Positions 13,201 to 26,846 of a DNA stretch of 64,000 nt are shown piece after piece. The position numbers and the translations under genes were made by a program. A model generated the notes under the pieces. It saw only the letters and a list, made by a program, of their open reading frames with translations, did no database searches and was not told the DNA's origin. The stretch covers positions 56,691-120,690 of the forward strand of contig VYZB01000076.1 in NCBI GenBank assembly GCA_013397455.1, written 5' to 3'. Source of the stretch: Crotophaga sulcirostris. Lineage: Eukaryota; Chordata; Aves; Cuculiformes; Crotophagidae. Every line of letters starts with the position of its first letter. The first letter of the stretch is position 1.

Positions 13201-15274
13201 AATCATTGACTTAAAAAATAAGACTACTTTATAGTTGTCTACATAATCTTTGCTCACACCCATAATGCTAGTACAGAAAAGAGAAGAGAAAGGGAAAGGG
13301 AGAGGGAAAGCTATATAGAAGAGGATAATCACAGCAATCAAAGCACAAGGGAATTGCCTTTACTGCAACAACCAAAGAAAAGTGGAGAAACTGAATCCAA
13401 AAGCAATGTACTCTAGCCAGAGGTGTCAAAAGTAATATCATTTGACTCAAGCCTGACAACTTAGTGTAGTGGTAACTCTCTTCTGAACTTACTGCCTTGT
13501 ACATTTCTCAGTACAATCCTATTCTTCTGTTCTATTATAGAAGCTGCATGTGCTTCAGTATGTCTGTTTCTCTTCAGTTTCTTTTATGATTATGACTAGT
13601 GTGTAATGTATTTTTCTCAATGTTCCCCCTGTAATCATCCCTGTCTTCCACCAAGTCTGCAGTGTAAACCAGATGTGACATTACTGCAATGCAGCCATGT
13701 TTAAATTGAAATATCATAGAAAGAACAGCACACTTCAGCCCTCTGCTTTTACAGTACTGAAGAGTTATGTATGCAATAGTCATTGTTTACCACTTTCATA
13801 TGAAAACAATGACTGAGAGGATGGTATTTAATAAAAGCCTTCACAGCTGATAATCAGGTGACGAATCATACTCATGGCCTTTACAAAATACTTTAAAATA
13901 AAGACACATTTGTCATAAAGCAGGTAAGCACATTTCTGTCTTGTTTAATAGGTAAATATGATATCTACAAGCTTTTCCTGGTTCTGTTTCAACTTTCTAT
14001 AGACAATAAAGGGTTTTGTGAATTAAAAAAAAAGAGTATAGAAACAACAACCAAAGAGCAGCTGCAAGGTAGATCTTTCTCCGCATCACAAAAGGGAGAG
14101 AAAAATTGGCTGCAATAGTATAAGACTCTCATCAGTTTGTTAGGAGAAATTTCATGCCAGAGCCACTCCACATTCCAGACTGATACAAATGGGGCACCAT
14201 GAGGCTAGAAAACGAAGCATTAATGTAGAATAAATGTACAGGTTGGTGCAGTAAACTCTGCCTCACCCACCGCTATTGTACAGTCAAGAAGGCCTGATGA
14301 ATGCAAATAAATAGCTGTCATGGCCCCACCAACTACTCTTAAAGCAACTTTTTGTCTGGTTTAACCGCATACAAACTGTTTACTTCCCTCTTCCCATATA
14401 AGGGGATAATTCTGACATTGTCCTTATAAACATAAGTTAGGATAAAGAAAGAAAATTCCTTTCATTTACCTTCCTCCATATGACTTTTCATACCCTTTAA
14501 AAAACAAACCAACAAACAAAACCCCAGAAGCCCCACACAACCTCTTAATGCCCTGATCATAAATACAGTCAAATGGAAGTTAATATCTTGGAAAAGTGAG
14601 GCAGACATTAAAATATAGTCAGCTGTGGCCATACAGCAATTCCTTATGACCCTTCTCCCTCACTACTTTACTATTTTACCCTACCTTGCTATTCTACAAT
14701 TTTGGATCAGCAGCCTACAGGTACTGCTGCTTTTCATAAAACTTTGAACTCTCTCCCCACTCCACCACACCACCCACCCCAGAAAAAAGGAAAACATCTA
14801 CTCTAGACTGAAACCAGTAGTAGCAGGACAACATAGTCCTTCAGCTATTCAGATATGTGCCCATGTCTTTTCTCTTTTAAATTGAAGGTGAGAGGGAATG
14901 TTGGGGTAACCTGGAGGCAGTGTTTTGTGTAACCTGTTATAGCCCATTTCTTCCGGCTTTTGCTACAGAAGCCTTTACAAAGTTAATTCTAAAATCCATT
15001 AATACTTGTTTATCAAGATATATTTAATAGTTACCAGTCAGCATCAAAATGAAAGACTATCATGTGGTTTCAGAGTAAAACAAACATTAAATGAATAGAT
15101 AAGTCATAAAAAAATAATACAAGACATAATAAGAAATGTTTCAGGTTTCGGGTATTACAAACAGTTTTAGTCAAAGTTAGAAAGTAGAAATACATGAGTT
15201 CCCCAAGGTTTTAGCCTGAAAACAGACTGCTGTCAGTAAATGGGGCTGGAAAGCATTTGTGGAACTATTTAATC
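10248..15274. other. Unique non-coding sequence
   Basis: No gene or transposon recognised. Longest frame is - 12860-13168 (102 codons), with no recognisable domain. The stretch holds a 36-nt purine tract at 13275-13310 and a C-rich, G-poor patch at about 14741-14783. At 14301-14308 there is a perfect octamer ATGCAAAT (POU/Oct-type site) in a modestly GC-richer context (14230-14350), too little to call an enhancer. Confidence 0.65.
13275..13310 (+). repeat. 36-nt pure purine tract
   Basis: An uninterrupted run of A and G with repeated GGGAAAG and GAGAAGAG units, flanked by C on both sides. Such homopurine runs can adopt triplex DNA in principle and are common in vertebrate introns; here it is best treated as low-complexity sequence. 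Confidence 0.85.
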
Positions 15275-15690
15275 CATTTCCATGGCCAGATCCTAAAACA
15301 ATTATAGGTAAATTTTTCTGCACAAATGTTGTCTAAGCTGTTCTTTAACACCTCTGGTGGTGGAGGTTCTGCAGCCACTCCAGGCCATCTATTCCAACAC
15401 TTATCTGCCACTATCTTCTTGTGTTTCCCACCTAATCTCCAACTTCGGTTTCTCTTATTATAGTTTACTATATTACTTTTCTTATGATCAATGAACATAA
15501 AGAATAATTTCTTTCTACTTTACTGTTATATTATTTCAATGTAATTGAAGATGGTTCCCTAAACTATCTCTTTTTCTCAGTCTGAAAAACAACAGTTACT
15601 TCTACCATCTCTTGGAAGGCCCTATCCCTATATCCTTCTTGATACAGTAATCTCCTCCTAATTCTCCCCAATTAATCTGTTAAAGCAATG
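15275..15690 (-). mobile_element. Ancient CR1/L3-like LINE relic
   Basis: The plus strand matches, with many substitutions and small indels, the reverse complement of the 3' third of an old CR1/L3-type LINE. Diagnostic parts are TTAACACCTCTGGTGGTGGA (about 15343-15362), a following GCAGCC..CC block, then an AATTGAAGA-like block near 15543-15551 and CAGTCTGAAAAACAAC at about 15579-15594. A minus frame at 15265-15498 keeps a decayed coding signal (residues EVLKNSLDNI and WPGVAAE, echoing the ORF2 C-terminus) with no intact domain. Divergence is far higher than in the 4.6-kb CR1 copy, so this insertion is much older. Edges are approximate. Confidence 0.7.
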
Positions 15691-18600
15691 GATATGACTA
15701 TTGTGTCCCAACTGCTAACCTATGTGTAGCCATAGAATAACACATATATAAACCTGTAATCTCTTTTTCATTTATGTTTCTGAAGTACTATAGTGGAACT
15801 ACAACACACAGTATACTGCACTTTCAGTCTTCAGAGTCTGATCATAATAGCAGTGTCTCAGTCACTTGAAATGCTTCAGAAACCAGGCAGAGAATCTGGA
15901 GTCCTCATTATTGTGTCATTCCAGTTTTCGGGTTAGTAATGGACTGATGAGGAAACAGACCTCTGATGAGGAAAAAGACCTCTTGTCTGATCTTCAGATA
16001 AGTGCGAGTATTACAATAAAAGTATAGAAATAACTGCTCACCTGATTAAATAATATAAATGTGTCCAGAATGTGGGAGACAGCAGCCCTTGACTTGGGAG
16101 AAATTAGAAAAACCTGGTCCCATTCAGTTTAGAACAGTAATATTTCCTAGCAACAAATGACCACACATTGAAGATAATTACCAGTTTGGTGTTTGGTGTG
16201 AGGTTGTGTACTCTTCCTTCACCTCCAATTTCTAATATTTATCTTTGTGTCCTTCTTCCCATCTTCCTTTAAAATTCTCCTATGGTTAAGTATCATTTCT
16301 ACGGACACCTGTTTTTAAGTTGCTAGTGTCTTTTCTTACCAAGTCTGAATTTCCATAAAAAAATCTCAGAAATAGCATTAGAAATATGTGTCCAAGGCAA
16401 AAAATGTTGAAGAAATTAACTTTGTGTAAATTCCCTTGAGTAACAACATAGCTTTGAAAAAAAATGTTTGAGCAGATCCATCTGCTTTTCACTGCTTGCA
16501 GTTTCAAGGAGACTATATTAAATTTTCCTGTATCATCTTAACTATGGCTTCACTCATAATTTCTCATATTCTTATGCTTTTAATAACAGATTGCATTTGC
16601 ACAGATAAGATAAATCTTCCTTTCTTCAAGCTCTGTAACACTTACCTGACCCTGTTATATTTTCTTTTGGCACCAGTTTTTACATATACTACTTGTACAT
16701 ATTGGATTCCGGTTTATGGTCTTACATGGTAGATGAGGAAAGAGAACACATGAGATAAATAATCAGTTTTAGTTATTATCTTCATTAACTTTTCTTTTAA
16801 TTCTGTAATCTTTTTTTTAAATCCTAACTGTACAGCCTTTCTGATTACCTGAAATTCACCATGATCATAAGAATACATTCCTAATTACCACTTAATTTAT
16901 TGGCACTCTCTCTTTTTCAAAGTTACATGTTATCCACAGGCTTTATTTCTTTAGGTGAAAGATTTCCAAACGTTTTTAGCCATTTTATTAACACAGGTAT
17001 ATATTTATACCTGATTTGTTCAGGTATTTCAAGATAAACTATTTTCTATTTAAACAAGAAAATGACTTTCAGCAGAAATCAAACATAATTACATTCTCCA
17101 TAATTTCCCAGAGAAAAACTCCTTCACCCATATCCTCTCTATCAATTCTGTTATTTCAAGTTACCACAGTAGAGATTGTCAAGAGAAACAAAACACCTCT
17201 CAAAGACCTGAAGAAATTATTTTCCAGGGGTAAGAAACCCAATCCTCAACTGCTCTCAGGAAGAGAGAAATGCAGACCAAGCAGCTGCATGCAGTATTTG
17301 ATTATGGAGTGACAGCATCAGTGAATACAAAGATTCCTCTTTCTGAGTTTTCAGGTTGACTTGGGCAGCACAAGGAATACTTTTGAAGAAGAGGAGTTTA
17401 AATTCAGTTCTCATTCTATTCTTGACTATTATGCTTAGGCTGCTAACAAGGGTTTTGGAGTTTATGAAACAGGCACCATTTTCTTGTACACTGGACTAGA
17501 AAAGCTGACCATTGCTTTAGCCGTATGATAATCCTTTTGACTAGACCTTTTATGAAAATAAGTCATTTACTTGTTGTTGCTTTTGTTAGGAAGGCAAAAC
17601 TATCAAACACTTTTATAGTAGTATATTTTGATAGCAAATAGGGGTAACTGGGGCCATGATATGACACGTTAATTCCCATTGTAAATATTTATTATACGCA
17701 CTGATAAGAAATATTATGGTATTATCATACAGTCATTGACCTCTTTCTATTCGAGATGCTGTTGTATACTTATCAGTTATAAAAGAGCAAAATAATTCTT
17801 TTAGAAAACATAACAATGAGGAAGTATTTTAATGAAATCGAGTTTCATCATCCAACTACTTAGCCTAAGCAAGGCACACTTCTGAGGAGATATGGATGGT
17901 ATTGAATTATCAACTCCAACTCCAATATCCACAGAAGGATTCACATAAGAGGAGGTTGAATCCTTCTGTGAACTGACAGAGGTCTGTGTGACTTTGCAAA
18001 AACAAGAAAGATCTGCCTCAGTAGATGGTCTTACTGGATCACAGCTTAATTTGAAGTAGTATGTGTACAGTCCAGGGCTACTACATCAGTAATTTCCAAA
18101 ATTGCTGCAATGCCAAATGTCCACATTAAAGGAATGTCACTTATTACTCTCTTAGAAGATTATATGGGAAAGCAAGGGTCTGCACAGACAAGCCCCTCTT
18201 TATGTGCTTCCCTGATAATCCCACTGACCCTGAGAGGTCTCAAAGTACAAAAAGCCTCTACATGAATAAACTTGCTGCATCTTTGCTTGAGTTTCTAACA
18301 TAATATCACATATGCTTTTACTTGACCATGACTTGCATCATCCAGGATATTTCCATGGTAAACTATATAGAATTACTTTGTTATTTTTCTCTCTTTAGCA
18401 ACATTTCTGGTCTCTATGGAACCACCCCCAAAAAGTACATTTAACAACATATAGGAATATCTGTTATATTAGAGCTTTAGGGAACCTTATTTTTTTAATT
18501 CTACTGTAACTTGCCATTAATACACAAGGATTTTTTAAATTTCTTTATTGCGCAGGGAGAAATATAATCAGATTTTTATAATCAGTAACCTGAATGTTAT

Positions 18601-20429
18601 TTTGATGACATCAGCATGGGGTCATGGTTTTGATATTGTGACTATATACTCTCTAGGATTCGAAACTGAATGTGCTTAGAAGAGTGATTTCTTGACTTTG
18701 AGTATTAGCATACACAGTTCCCTTTCTGCAGAACGCTGATGTATTTCTTTTCCTGCTGGAGTGTAACAGCATATAAAATCTGAGGCCAAACAATGAAATA
18801 GCAGTCTAAAAGGTTAAGGACCCTTTGATCAGGATATTAAAGACTCTGTTCACAGATGAACTGTTGTGCTTCCAAAGTTTTATGTTAAAAGTTAATATGC
18901 TTAAGATAATCAATCTCAGCTGCACTAGACCTTCAGTAATTTTGTTTCTATCATCAAACAAACCTTATGGGGTTGAATATAGTGGTAGTTCATAATGAAG
19001 CACTTCATATAGAAGCAGCTGTCCCCTCACCTGTTTCCCAGCCCATCTAGAGACCTGGAGAAATTCTTCAATTTAGCAAGCAAACTTAAGTCATTATTAG
19101 AAATGACAGGGAAACCTGATGAAATTGTACTTTCAATTGGAAAACAAAATTGCAATCAGACCAACATGATTTCCTCATGGTCTGACCATGCTAATGCCAA
19201 GTCGAGACATGGGCAAATGTATTTAAAAGTCATAATGGAGTATTACCATGCAATCTCTTTTTACTGGCCCTTATTAATATAAAACTTCAATTTGCATGTA
19301 AATGCGGTCAACTTTCATATCATCAAAATACATGAGGCCTGGGAAAGTAATGAATTGAAGTTTGATGCAGCAATTACTGACGTTTATAAAGAATTTTAAA
19401 GAGGTCATTCTAGCCTTAGCTGAGAAAATGAGGAAATCAACAGGGAATATTGTCAATATAGCAACAGTGGGAGTTGGAGTCAGTCCCAGGTGTTAGAAGG
19501 CCAGATGATGATTAATAGAGAGGGAGTATGCAGCCTTTCACCCAGAAGGACTGGGCTGGACCTGAGGCTCAATAACAGAGCTCTCATGAAGAGGTTCTTG
19601 CTGGGTTCCCACTTTAGCTGACTCGAAATGTGTTCCAGAGGGAATAAAGTAGCAAGTGTTTATGAAACAGAGCAGTGCTGAAGGTTTAATTGGGCTCCGC
19701 ATCCTTTCAGCTCCCTTCAGTAGTTGATATGCAGTTTAACCTTTTTTTCCCCACCTCAGATACTCCAGTGCCACTGGGATTTTAATAAGACACTAACTTG
19801 ATAGCCTGGAAAAACACTGACTTTGCTGCTAAATTGAGTTAAACAGCCTTGTTTTGTTATAATGAAAATTTACAAATTTCATGATTTATAAACAAAGCAA
19901 ACAAAAACCTAAAAATGTTTTCATCTTGCTTGAACAGTTTTTAAAATCCTAAGAAAAAGTGGGTTTTTTTCCCCCCTTCTTTCACTGTTCACTGAAGAAT
20001 TTCAGATGGAGGAGAAATTCAAATGAGTGAAAAAATCAATGCAGAAATGAAAACAGAACTATGTAGTTGTTGTACTTATTTAAAAGAAGATCCCACTTTC
20101 ATAAGGCAAAAGCATTCCAAAGAGCAAACACAGCCTTATGGTGCCATGTGTGAGGGAGTCAGAACAGGGAGGAACTGGTTTTTGGTAGGCAACGCAGTAG
20201 TGATTGCAGTCTTGTCACCATGTAGCATCGTACATTTTGGTCTAATTGCTTATAGAAGTCTGAAATTAATGAAAAATTTCGAAGAGGCTGACTTTCCAAA
20301 CTAGCAGCTTCATACGCACACCCAGCAGAGATGTCAACATTTACATACAGAGCTCAATGCAGCAAAGGATCAGGCCCCAGGTTTCTCTTGTTGGCTTGGG
20401 CTGGCACTTTTGTGTGGTGTTAGCTAGCT
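15691..20429. other. Unique non-coding sequence
   Basis: No gene recognised. Frames of up to 98 codons (+ 17016-17312) and 93 codons (+ 20023-20304) show no known domain. A short perfect hairpin lies at 17930-17970. Pyrimidine tracts ending in AG (for example at about 19741-19759 and 19967-20005) resemble splice acceptors, but no frame with a matching donor supports an exon. Confidence 0.65.
17930..17970. repeat. 14-bp inverted repeat (hairpin)
   Basis: The left arm CACAGAAGGATTCA (17930-17943) and right arm TGAATCCTTCTGTG (17957-17970) are perfect reverse complements separated by 13 nt. The stem is too short for a typical pre-microRNA and does not extend on either side. Confidence 0.9.
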
Positions 20430-20565
20430 GAATTCAGCATACCATGTCTTAGTTTTCCCATCTATAAATAGAAATCTATAATGTATTTATCTCCACAGGA
20501 TTGGGAAGGAAGCTTAATTAATAAGTGTTCATTAAGTGCTTTGGGATCTTAAAGTGGAAAGTAAT
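20430..20565 (+). mobile_element. MIR-like SINE relic
   Basis: The order of blocks matches the 3' half of tRNA-derived MIR-type SINEs with their L2-like tail: CTTAGTTTTCCCATCTATAA (20448-20467), a degenerate A/T-rich middle, GGATTGGGAAGGAAGCTTAA, and AAGTGCTTTGGGATCTTAAA near the end. The tRNA-like promoter half is not recognisable. Such relics predate the bird radiation and are strongly diverged, so edges and family are uncertain. Confidence 0.5.
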
Positions 20566-23309
20566 AAATATGTTTCTAATTTCTTTGTGGTTTTTTTTTT
20601 TACTCTTCTCATTAAAAGCAAGCCATATCACTGGTAAACTGTTTCTTCACAAATAAAGTCAAGGTCACTAGTAAGAATCAAAGAAAAGTAAATAATGGAA
20701 TAAAAATCAATTCATCTACAGAACAAGATTAACTTGAGTTTTCTTAATTCCTTCTACTCTTCTTTTCTCCTTTTGTTTTCAAAACCTAATTTTCAGTTAC
20801 ACTATTTCAAACAAACCTCCAGATTAGTTAAACATTTTAGGTTACATTAATTAAAGTAAGATAAGCAATTATGTTCAAGATGCCTTGGATGCTACAGTAC
20901 TTTTTTTTTATAGAGAGAGAATAATGTTCAATGAAGTTTAAGAAGTAAGCAAAGAATCTGACTAGCACTTTGAAATGTTATTATAAGAAGTATTTTTTAT
21001 CGTCACTTCCAATTTTCATAGAAATGCATTTTCAGCTCTGTAGCTGAAGTAAACATTTGAAAATGTTCAATGACAAACTGAAAATCTCAGAGTAAAGCAT
21101 CTCTTTCCCTATTACTTTACCAGGCTCATAGGCAGACTATGCTCCCATGAGATGGCATGGTAAATCAGTGTTTATATTTCTATAACCCTTGAGACTCCTT
21201 GGCCTAAACATTTGTAACTCTCAGTAATCTGAGTGATGAGTGATAAAGGGGCTCCTGTTGTTATTAATGTAGGGAAGTTATTGGGTCTGTTCTAAGCTTT
21301 GCATAAACTTTAGGAATAAGGATTTATTTTGCTGTGCTATGAATGAAGGGTACCTGTATGCATGTAAAAAAATGATCAGTCATTATTAATGTAGTTGGAT
21401 CTGCATCATCTGGTATTTTCTTCTATATTTGACACCATAAAGAGTTAAGAACACTTAATCTTGGTTAACAAAGCAAGAAAAGTATTTTTCTAGGGACAAT
21501 AGTTTTATGATCCTATACTGTAATTCTTGAAAAGTAAGTAGAGGTAAAAGGTAAAAAAATCATGTATACTAATGTATACAGATGATAAACTAGATTGGTG
21601 AACAAAACAAGTTCAGAAAACCCTGGAAAACATTTTTATTTCTTTCACAGGCAAAATATTTAATAATATAATACTAATTAAAAATATAAACCTTATTGCA
21701 CGTATAAACATATTTTTGAGAATTAAGTAATAGTAGTATAGGGAATAATTAAAATGCCACATTTGGAGAACACTTCATGCAAAGAAGCTCATTGACAGAC
21801 CACAAGTTCCACAGATAACAAGAGTCCAAAAATTTGTATCTACAGAATTTAAGAAATATCACTTAGGGACTATTTGAATCAAGCACTGAGGAAAGCACTG
21901 AGGAAGCAGTGGCATTTTGATACAAGTGCTGATTCCACTTCAGAGAAAAAAATTATATTAAATCCATGGGACTAGATTAGCACAGAGTCTTTAGCATTTT
22001 TTCACTCTGCAAAGATGCTCTTAATGATCTTCAGTGAATGCTAAACTATGCTCCATCAGAGATATCTGGGTTGTTATATACTTGGCATGAAAACACTTCG
22101 TGTCAGAGTTCCCATTTCCCAATGTGACCCCATGACTGATGGCCCCTGCCACCAGTTCTGGGAGACCATATCTCTATTTCTAGTTGTAAATGGGTCACTG
22201 AGCAGCAGAAATACAAAAGCATTGGAGATGTAAAGAGCCAGGAGGAAACCCAGTAGGAAGAAACTCTAGTGTAAAGAAGCAGACAGAGAGTTCTAGTCAT
22301 TATTGATCGGATTATTTATTCACTCATGTTGGGCAGTCAATAGACAGGAACAGAAGTAAATCCAGTTAACAGGGACCAGAAACTTATGTATGAGCTTACC
22401 CACTACCCTGACCTTTATGAATGATCTCAATATAATCTGTGTTTCTAAAGTATGATTTGGTTATGACTAACCTTTTTGGCTTATTAGGGATCCTAGGAAG
22501 AACTGAGGGCTGGACATTCCTTCCCATTCATCTTTAAATCACAAGAGAGCTTAGGTGCCTGAACATCTGCCTGTCTATTCAGACTACAGTGCATCTAAGC
22601 ACACAAAGAAAATGCCTCCAGAGCATAAAAAGAAGATAAAACCAATGTTGGGTCTATAGTAGAATAGTCTTGGGACACTTAAGTGTCTTTGGGAATTACT
22701 CAGTGCTTGAAAACCACCATATTAAATCAATCTGTTTGAATCCTTTCCTGAGATTCAGATAGCTGTGATTTAGAAAATAGAGGCTGAAAACAACAGAAAA
22801 GCAAAAGAATTAATCTCTAGTGGGGAACTGCCAATTTATTTCAAACGTTAACATTTATACACGTGTAGATCTCCTGTAGTCCAGCAGCATAAATGCTCGT
22901 AAATATTCCAGACATTTGGGGATGATGTGTATAACAATATCTACAAAGTCCTAGAGAAGGGCACATGCACACTGGGATGATGAAGGAAAACAGGCCCACC
23001 AGTAACTGATATAGCTGTCTTGGATTATATGCAGTTTATCTTGATCAGTCATCATACGTGCCATCACAAGAAAAAAAAAAGGCAAAAGGCAGTGGAAGGA
23101 AATATTTTGTCATATACAAGAAAACATAAAATTTGTATAGAGGAAGGATGACTATACCAGACTGTTAATCAGGCAAATTTCTCAATTTAGTGCATATTTT
23201 ATTCTGTTCCTTTAAAAGTTTTAATTATTTCACTGCTAATTCTCACAGTACTGCCTTTCATCTCAAGAACACTCCCGTATAAAGCAGGTAAGCACACAAA
23301 CACAATAAA
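20566..23309. other. Unique non-coding sequence
   Basis: Nothing beyond AT-rich single-copy-looking sequence is recognised; frames are at most 65 codons. A 12-bp direct duplication (AAGCACTGAGGA twice, 21881-21904) is the only repeat seen. Confidence 0.65.
21881..21904 (+). repeat. 12-bp tandem duplication
   Basis: AAGCACTGAGGA occurs twice head to tail with no mismatch. A small recent slippage duplication is the simplest reading. Confidence 0.9.
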
Positions 23310-23754
23310 TTTCTTTTTCATTCTGTTGCACACTCATATTCTGCTTCACACATTATCATCTAAACACACTGAAAGCAGATCTTCTTACCCAGGCTTCCGA
23401 TGAAAAAATCTTCCTTCCCAGTTCTGTTCTTTCCTCTTCTACTCCAGTAAGTTTTACACCTTCAGACCACCTACCTAACTTGAAGCTTTTTTATTCTCCC
23501 ACTTCATTTCATGCATCTTTTACTCTGACCCTGCTCTCCACCTTTCTACACATGCGTTTTTCTTACTCTGTAGCTATTATTTTACTCCTTTTTATTACTC
23601 ACTTAAATAGAAGTTTTACATACTGTTATCTCTTCTAGCCTCTTATTCTTCCTAATTGCTTTCCCGGTCTAGCTTCTCTTCTTTCTCTGTCACTTCTTCC
23701 TTCTGCCTTAGATGTTCTCGCTGCCTATTCCTCTCCTTCTCTTTTATATTACTT
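23310..23754 (+). repeat. Pyrimidine-rich strand-asymmetric tract
   Basis: About 440 bp in which C and T dominate the plus strand, with repeated CTTC, TTCTCT and CCTTC words but no regular unit. The minus strand is correspondingly purine-rich and gives a Lys/Glu/Arg-rich pseudo-peptide that runs into the neighbouring CR1 and has no biological meaning. It adjoins the 3' end of the CR1 fragment at 23755; whether this is linked or coincidental is not visible. Confidence 0.6.
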
Positions 23755-24000
23755 TTCACAGTTTCACACAGTATAACCAGGTTGGAAGAGACCTCTGAGA
23801 TCTTCAAGTCCAACCTATAAGCCAACACTAACACCAACTCATCACCTAAACCATGGCACTGAGTGCCTCATCCAACCTTCCCTTAAACACATAAGGGTCG
23901 GCGACTCCACCACCTCCCTGGGCAGCGCATTCCAGTGGCCAATCACCCTTTCAGTGTAGAACTTCTTCCTAACATCAAGTCTAAACCTCCCCTTTCTCCC
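23755..24000 (-). mobile_element. CR1 LINE 3' fragment
   Basis: Minus-strand CR1 with its 3' end at about 23755. The plus strand shows a degenerate tail (TTTCACAGTTTCACACAG), then CCAGGTTGGAAGAGACCTCT, the TCCAACCT block, CCTCCCTGGGCAGC and AACTTCTTCCTAACATC, all hallmark parts of the CR1 3' end. It ends at about 24000 by 5' truncation, leaving roughly 250 bp. It shares the word AACACTAACACCAACTCATC with the 40.7-kb fragment, which the 4.6-kb CR1 lacks, so the two belong to one subfamily. Confidence 0.92.
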
Positions 24001-26846
24001 ACTTCTCTGTCTTTTACTGCCTCCAAATGCTTTCAGCTCAATTGCTGAATCATGTGATGTCTAGGCTTGATTTCAGGACCCATGAAATATACCATACAAT
24101 GTGCAGAAGTAGTCCTTGTTGTCTCAAGGTTTATACTTTCTACAAAATATATGTATACACTTAGAGATAAGTTAGATTTTTAAAACTTAATAATTTATGT
24201 TATGCTACTGTAGAGCAAGATAACTAAGTTATTAGAAAGATAAGACTATAAATGTCCTTTCGAGACCCTAAATCCATATGGTGCAATATGTTTTCTTCAG
24301 CAGAGGTGAACAGAAGATTCTTGGGGAAGAGTGAAAGAATAAAGGAAGGAAACAATAATACTTTCTACTCTCTTCTGTTGGCAGGACTATTGCAATATTG
24401 ACAATATATTGGGCTATTGGTTGAAGAATTCTGGCTTAGCAGGTTTGTTATCTGACCCTTGCCTCTATAGAGTTCATCTCTCTCTGATGTTACAGGAGTC
24501 TTGATTCAGGAACTAATAATAAAAGGGTCATCAGATTTATCCCTAGCTGAGTAGAAGCTATATTAAAACCTGGAAGGGCAGGTAACTCTGCATCAATACA
24601 CAGGTTCAGTTGCTTACCAGTAACTGGGAACAGCCTCCCTGTGACACAATGACAGGTTTTGTTATGCCTTTCATATGCCTAAAAGTCACAGTTTTCTCTG
24701 ATCGTAACACCTTTTAAGCTCAGTTAGCAGGTGAGCTGACTTTGGAGCTCTTCTTCCCCAAGGCTCAGGTGCTGGAGTTTTTGTTTGCAGAATTCAGTTC
24801 AGTGGCACTGTGCAGCCAAGAATGTTGAGATTTGCTGCTCTTAACTCAGCCTTTACTCTTTACTCAGCTTTTTCATTGCTGATTTGGGCATTTAAATTTC
24901 TGCAGCTTCTTAAATATTGAGCTGTACTAGTCACTCATTTCAATGGCTTTATGAAGTGCCCCTTGAAGTCTCATAGGTTCTGAAGTAGCAGAGATTTTCT
25001 ACTCTTCTGTTCTCTTGATCAACCTAAATAACTAGTTTTCAATGTGACAAAAAAAGTATCCCATGTCTGTACAAAAGTTGATAGTTTCATTAAAAATCTG
25101 TATTACCAAGACCTTTCCTTTTTCTTCTGTATATTAAGCAGAAACATAAGAGAATGGTTCTTCTTTTTGGTGAAAAAGCTTAGTCATTTTCCTCCAGAAG
25201 ATCCCAGGCAAACTTCTATACTAAAAGTAAGATGACAAAATATTTTCAGATTTCATAGCTATTGTAACCTGTGCATCCTTTGGATATGGAAAAATTTAAT
25301 ACTGTATATCGTAGAAATTTGTCAGCAAGTATAGTAAAAATGCATTTTTCTTTCTCCTTCTCTCCCATTTTTCTAATGGCTCATATTTGTATAGCTGAAA
25401 GCTTTAGAATTCCTATTCATGGATGAGAGACCCAGTTTAAGGGATGTTATATTTTGATGTAGTGGAAATAAAGTTACAGCAAGGATATGTGATATAGCTA
25501 AGCTGACTATATGATATACATAAACAATATGATTACAGCATAAATATATTCTAATGACCGAATGATTTCTGTCCCAAAGATCTTACTGTGTAAATGGAAG
25601 AAAGAAGAGTATTAAAAAACAGACTGAATGCAAAGTAGCACTAGCTATAACGAGCAGCACAAAAAGCAATAAAGACAGCACCTCAGATTTCTCAGCAATG
25701 AAGTACATAAGTACATTGGTAGCACAAGTGAGGAGAGATATGAAGAAGGATTCTCCATTTTTTTCTCTGAAATTTGTAGATTAGTCTATCAGGCCAAAGA
25801 AAGTATAAATAGCTGTTTCTTGAGAGCACTGTAACGCCCATCACTGGTTCTATCATTATTTTTTTTCCTAAGACCTTTTTATATGCCTCTGTTTGGTCTA
25901 ATTCGACTCTTATTTGTGGGACTTACTCTAACTACAGAAATATTCAAACGTGTTCTCTGTTTTCTCAGTCTTAACTAGTAGTTTGTCTATCCAGAAGCAG
26001 AACATAGGTTTGCTCCTACCTGTCATGATAATCTCATTGCCATTACTATGTCATGGTTTATCAAGCAGTTAATTTCTTATCCAGTGATCATGTACATTTT
26101 GAAATACTGTGGAAACTTATATATTTCCATTTTATTTTGGCTTGAAACTGGTCATTAAGAGTTTAGTCTCCTTCCTTGACTGTCTCTGAATAAGGAAATT
26201 TGTGGTAATTGTGTGATTTTCACTGATTTCAGAAGAAAGAATGAAACAATCATCATCTGTGACAGTTTAAGTCTGACTTCAGCATTAATGATATTTGGAT
26301 TAATCTCCCATGGTTAACACGGGCAAGAAGCTAAAATGTTTGCATTCTTTAACAGTTTTTTCTCCCTTTGCACGACATAACTCTTTACAAGACACCTTGC
26401 CTTTTCTACATTTATTACTTTTGGCCTAAGAGTATGCATATGGTTCCTACTGAACACAAAACTCAGTTTCTCAATCCATCTCAATAGGATCCATGGGAAT
26501 TCTCTATGAAGAAAAATTGATGAAGGGGAAATGGTACTTTTCTTGAGAGAGACCAATAAAGTCTACAGTGAGTTTCAGAACTGGCTTCCAAATTTTTCAT
26601 AGTTCTGTTGCAATCTTGTAACCTGAAATGATGAGTTAGAGAATAAGGAAAGAACTTACCTCTCACCTCAGTGTAAGATGCTATTAAATCTCTTTGGACA
26701 GAAACTACTATTTACAAAAGACAGGAAAAGTAAGGATAATGGAAGAACATGTATTATAGTAATGCAGTTATCAGTCTGATGATGAAGATAATGTTGTAGC
26801 TGTAGTTGTTCTTCCAGTTGGCATTAATCTTATGCCATACTGGGGT

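Noticed and set aside
20023..20304. 93-codon plus-strand frame preceded by a pyrimidine tract
   Set aside because: Unrecognised Cys-containing peptide with one hydrophobic stretch; no donor site or conservation evidence visible.
23652..23837. Lys/Glu/Arg-rich minus-strand frame that looks like a coiled coil
   Set aside because: It is the reading of the pyrimidine-rich tract plus the CR1 tail; low-complexity DNA explains it.
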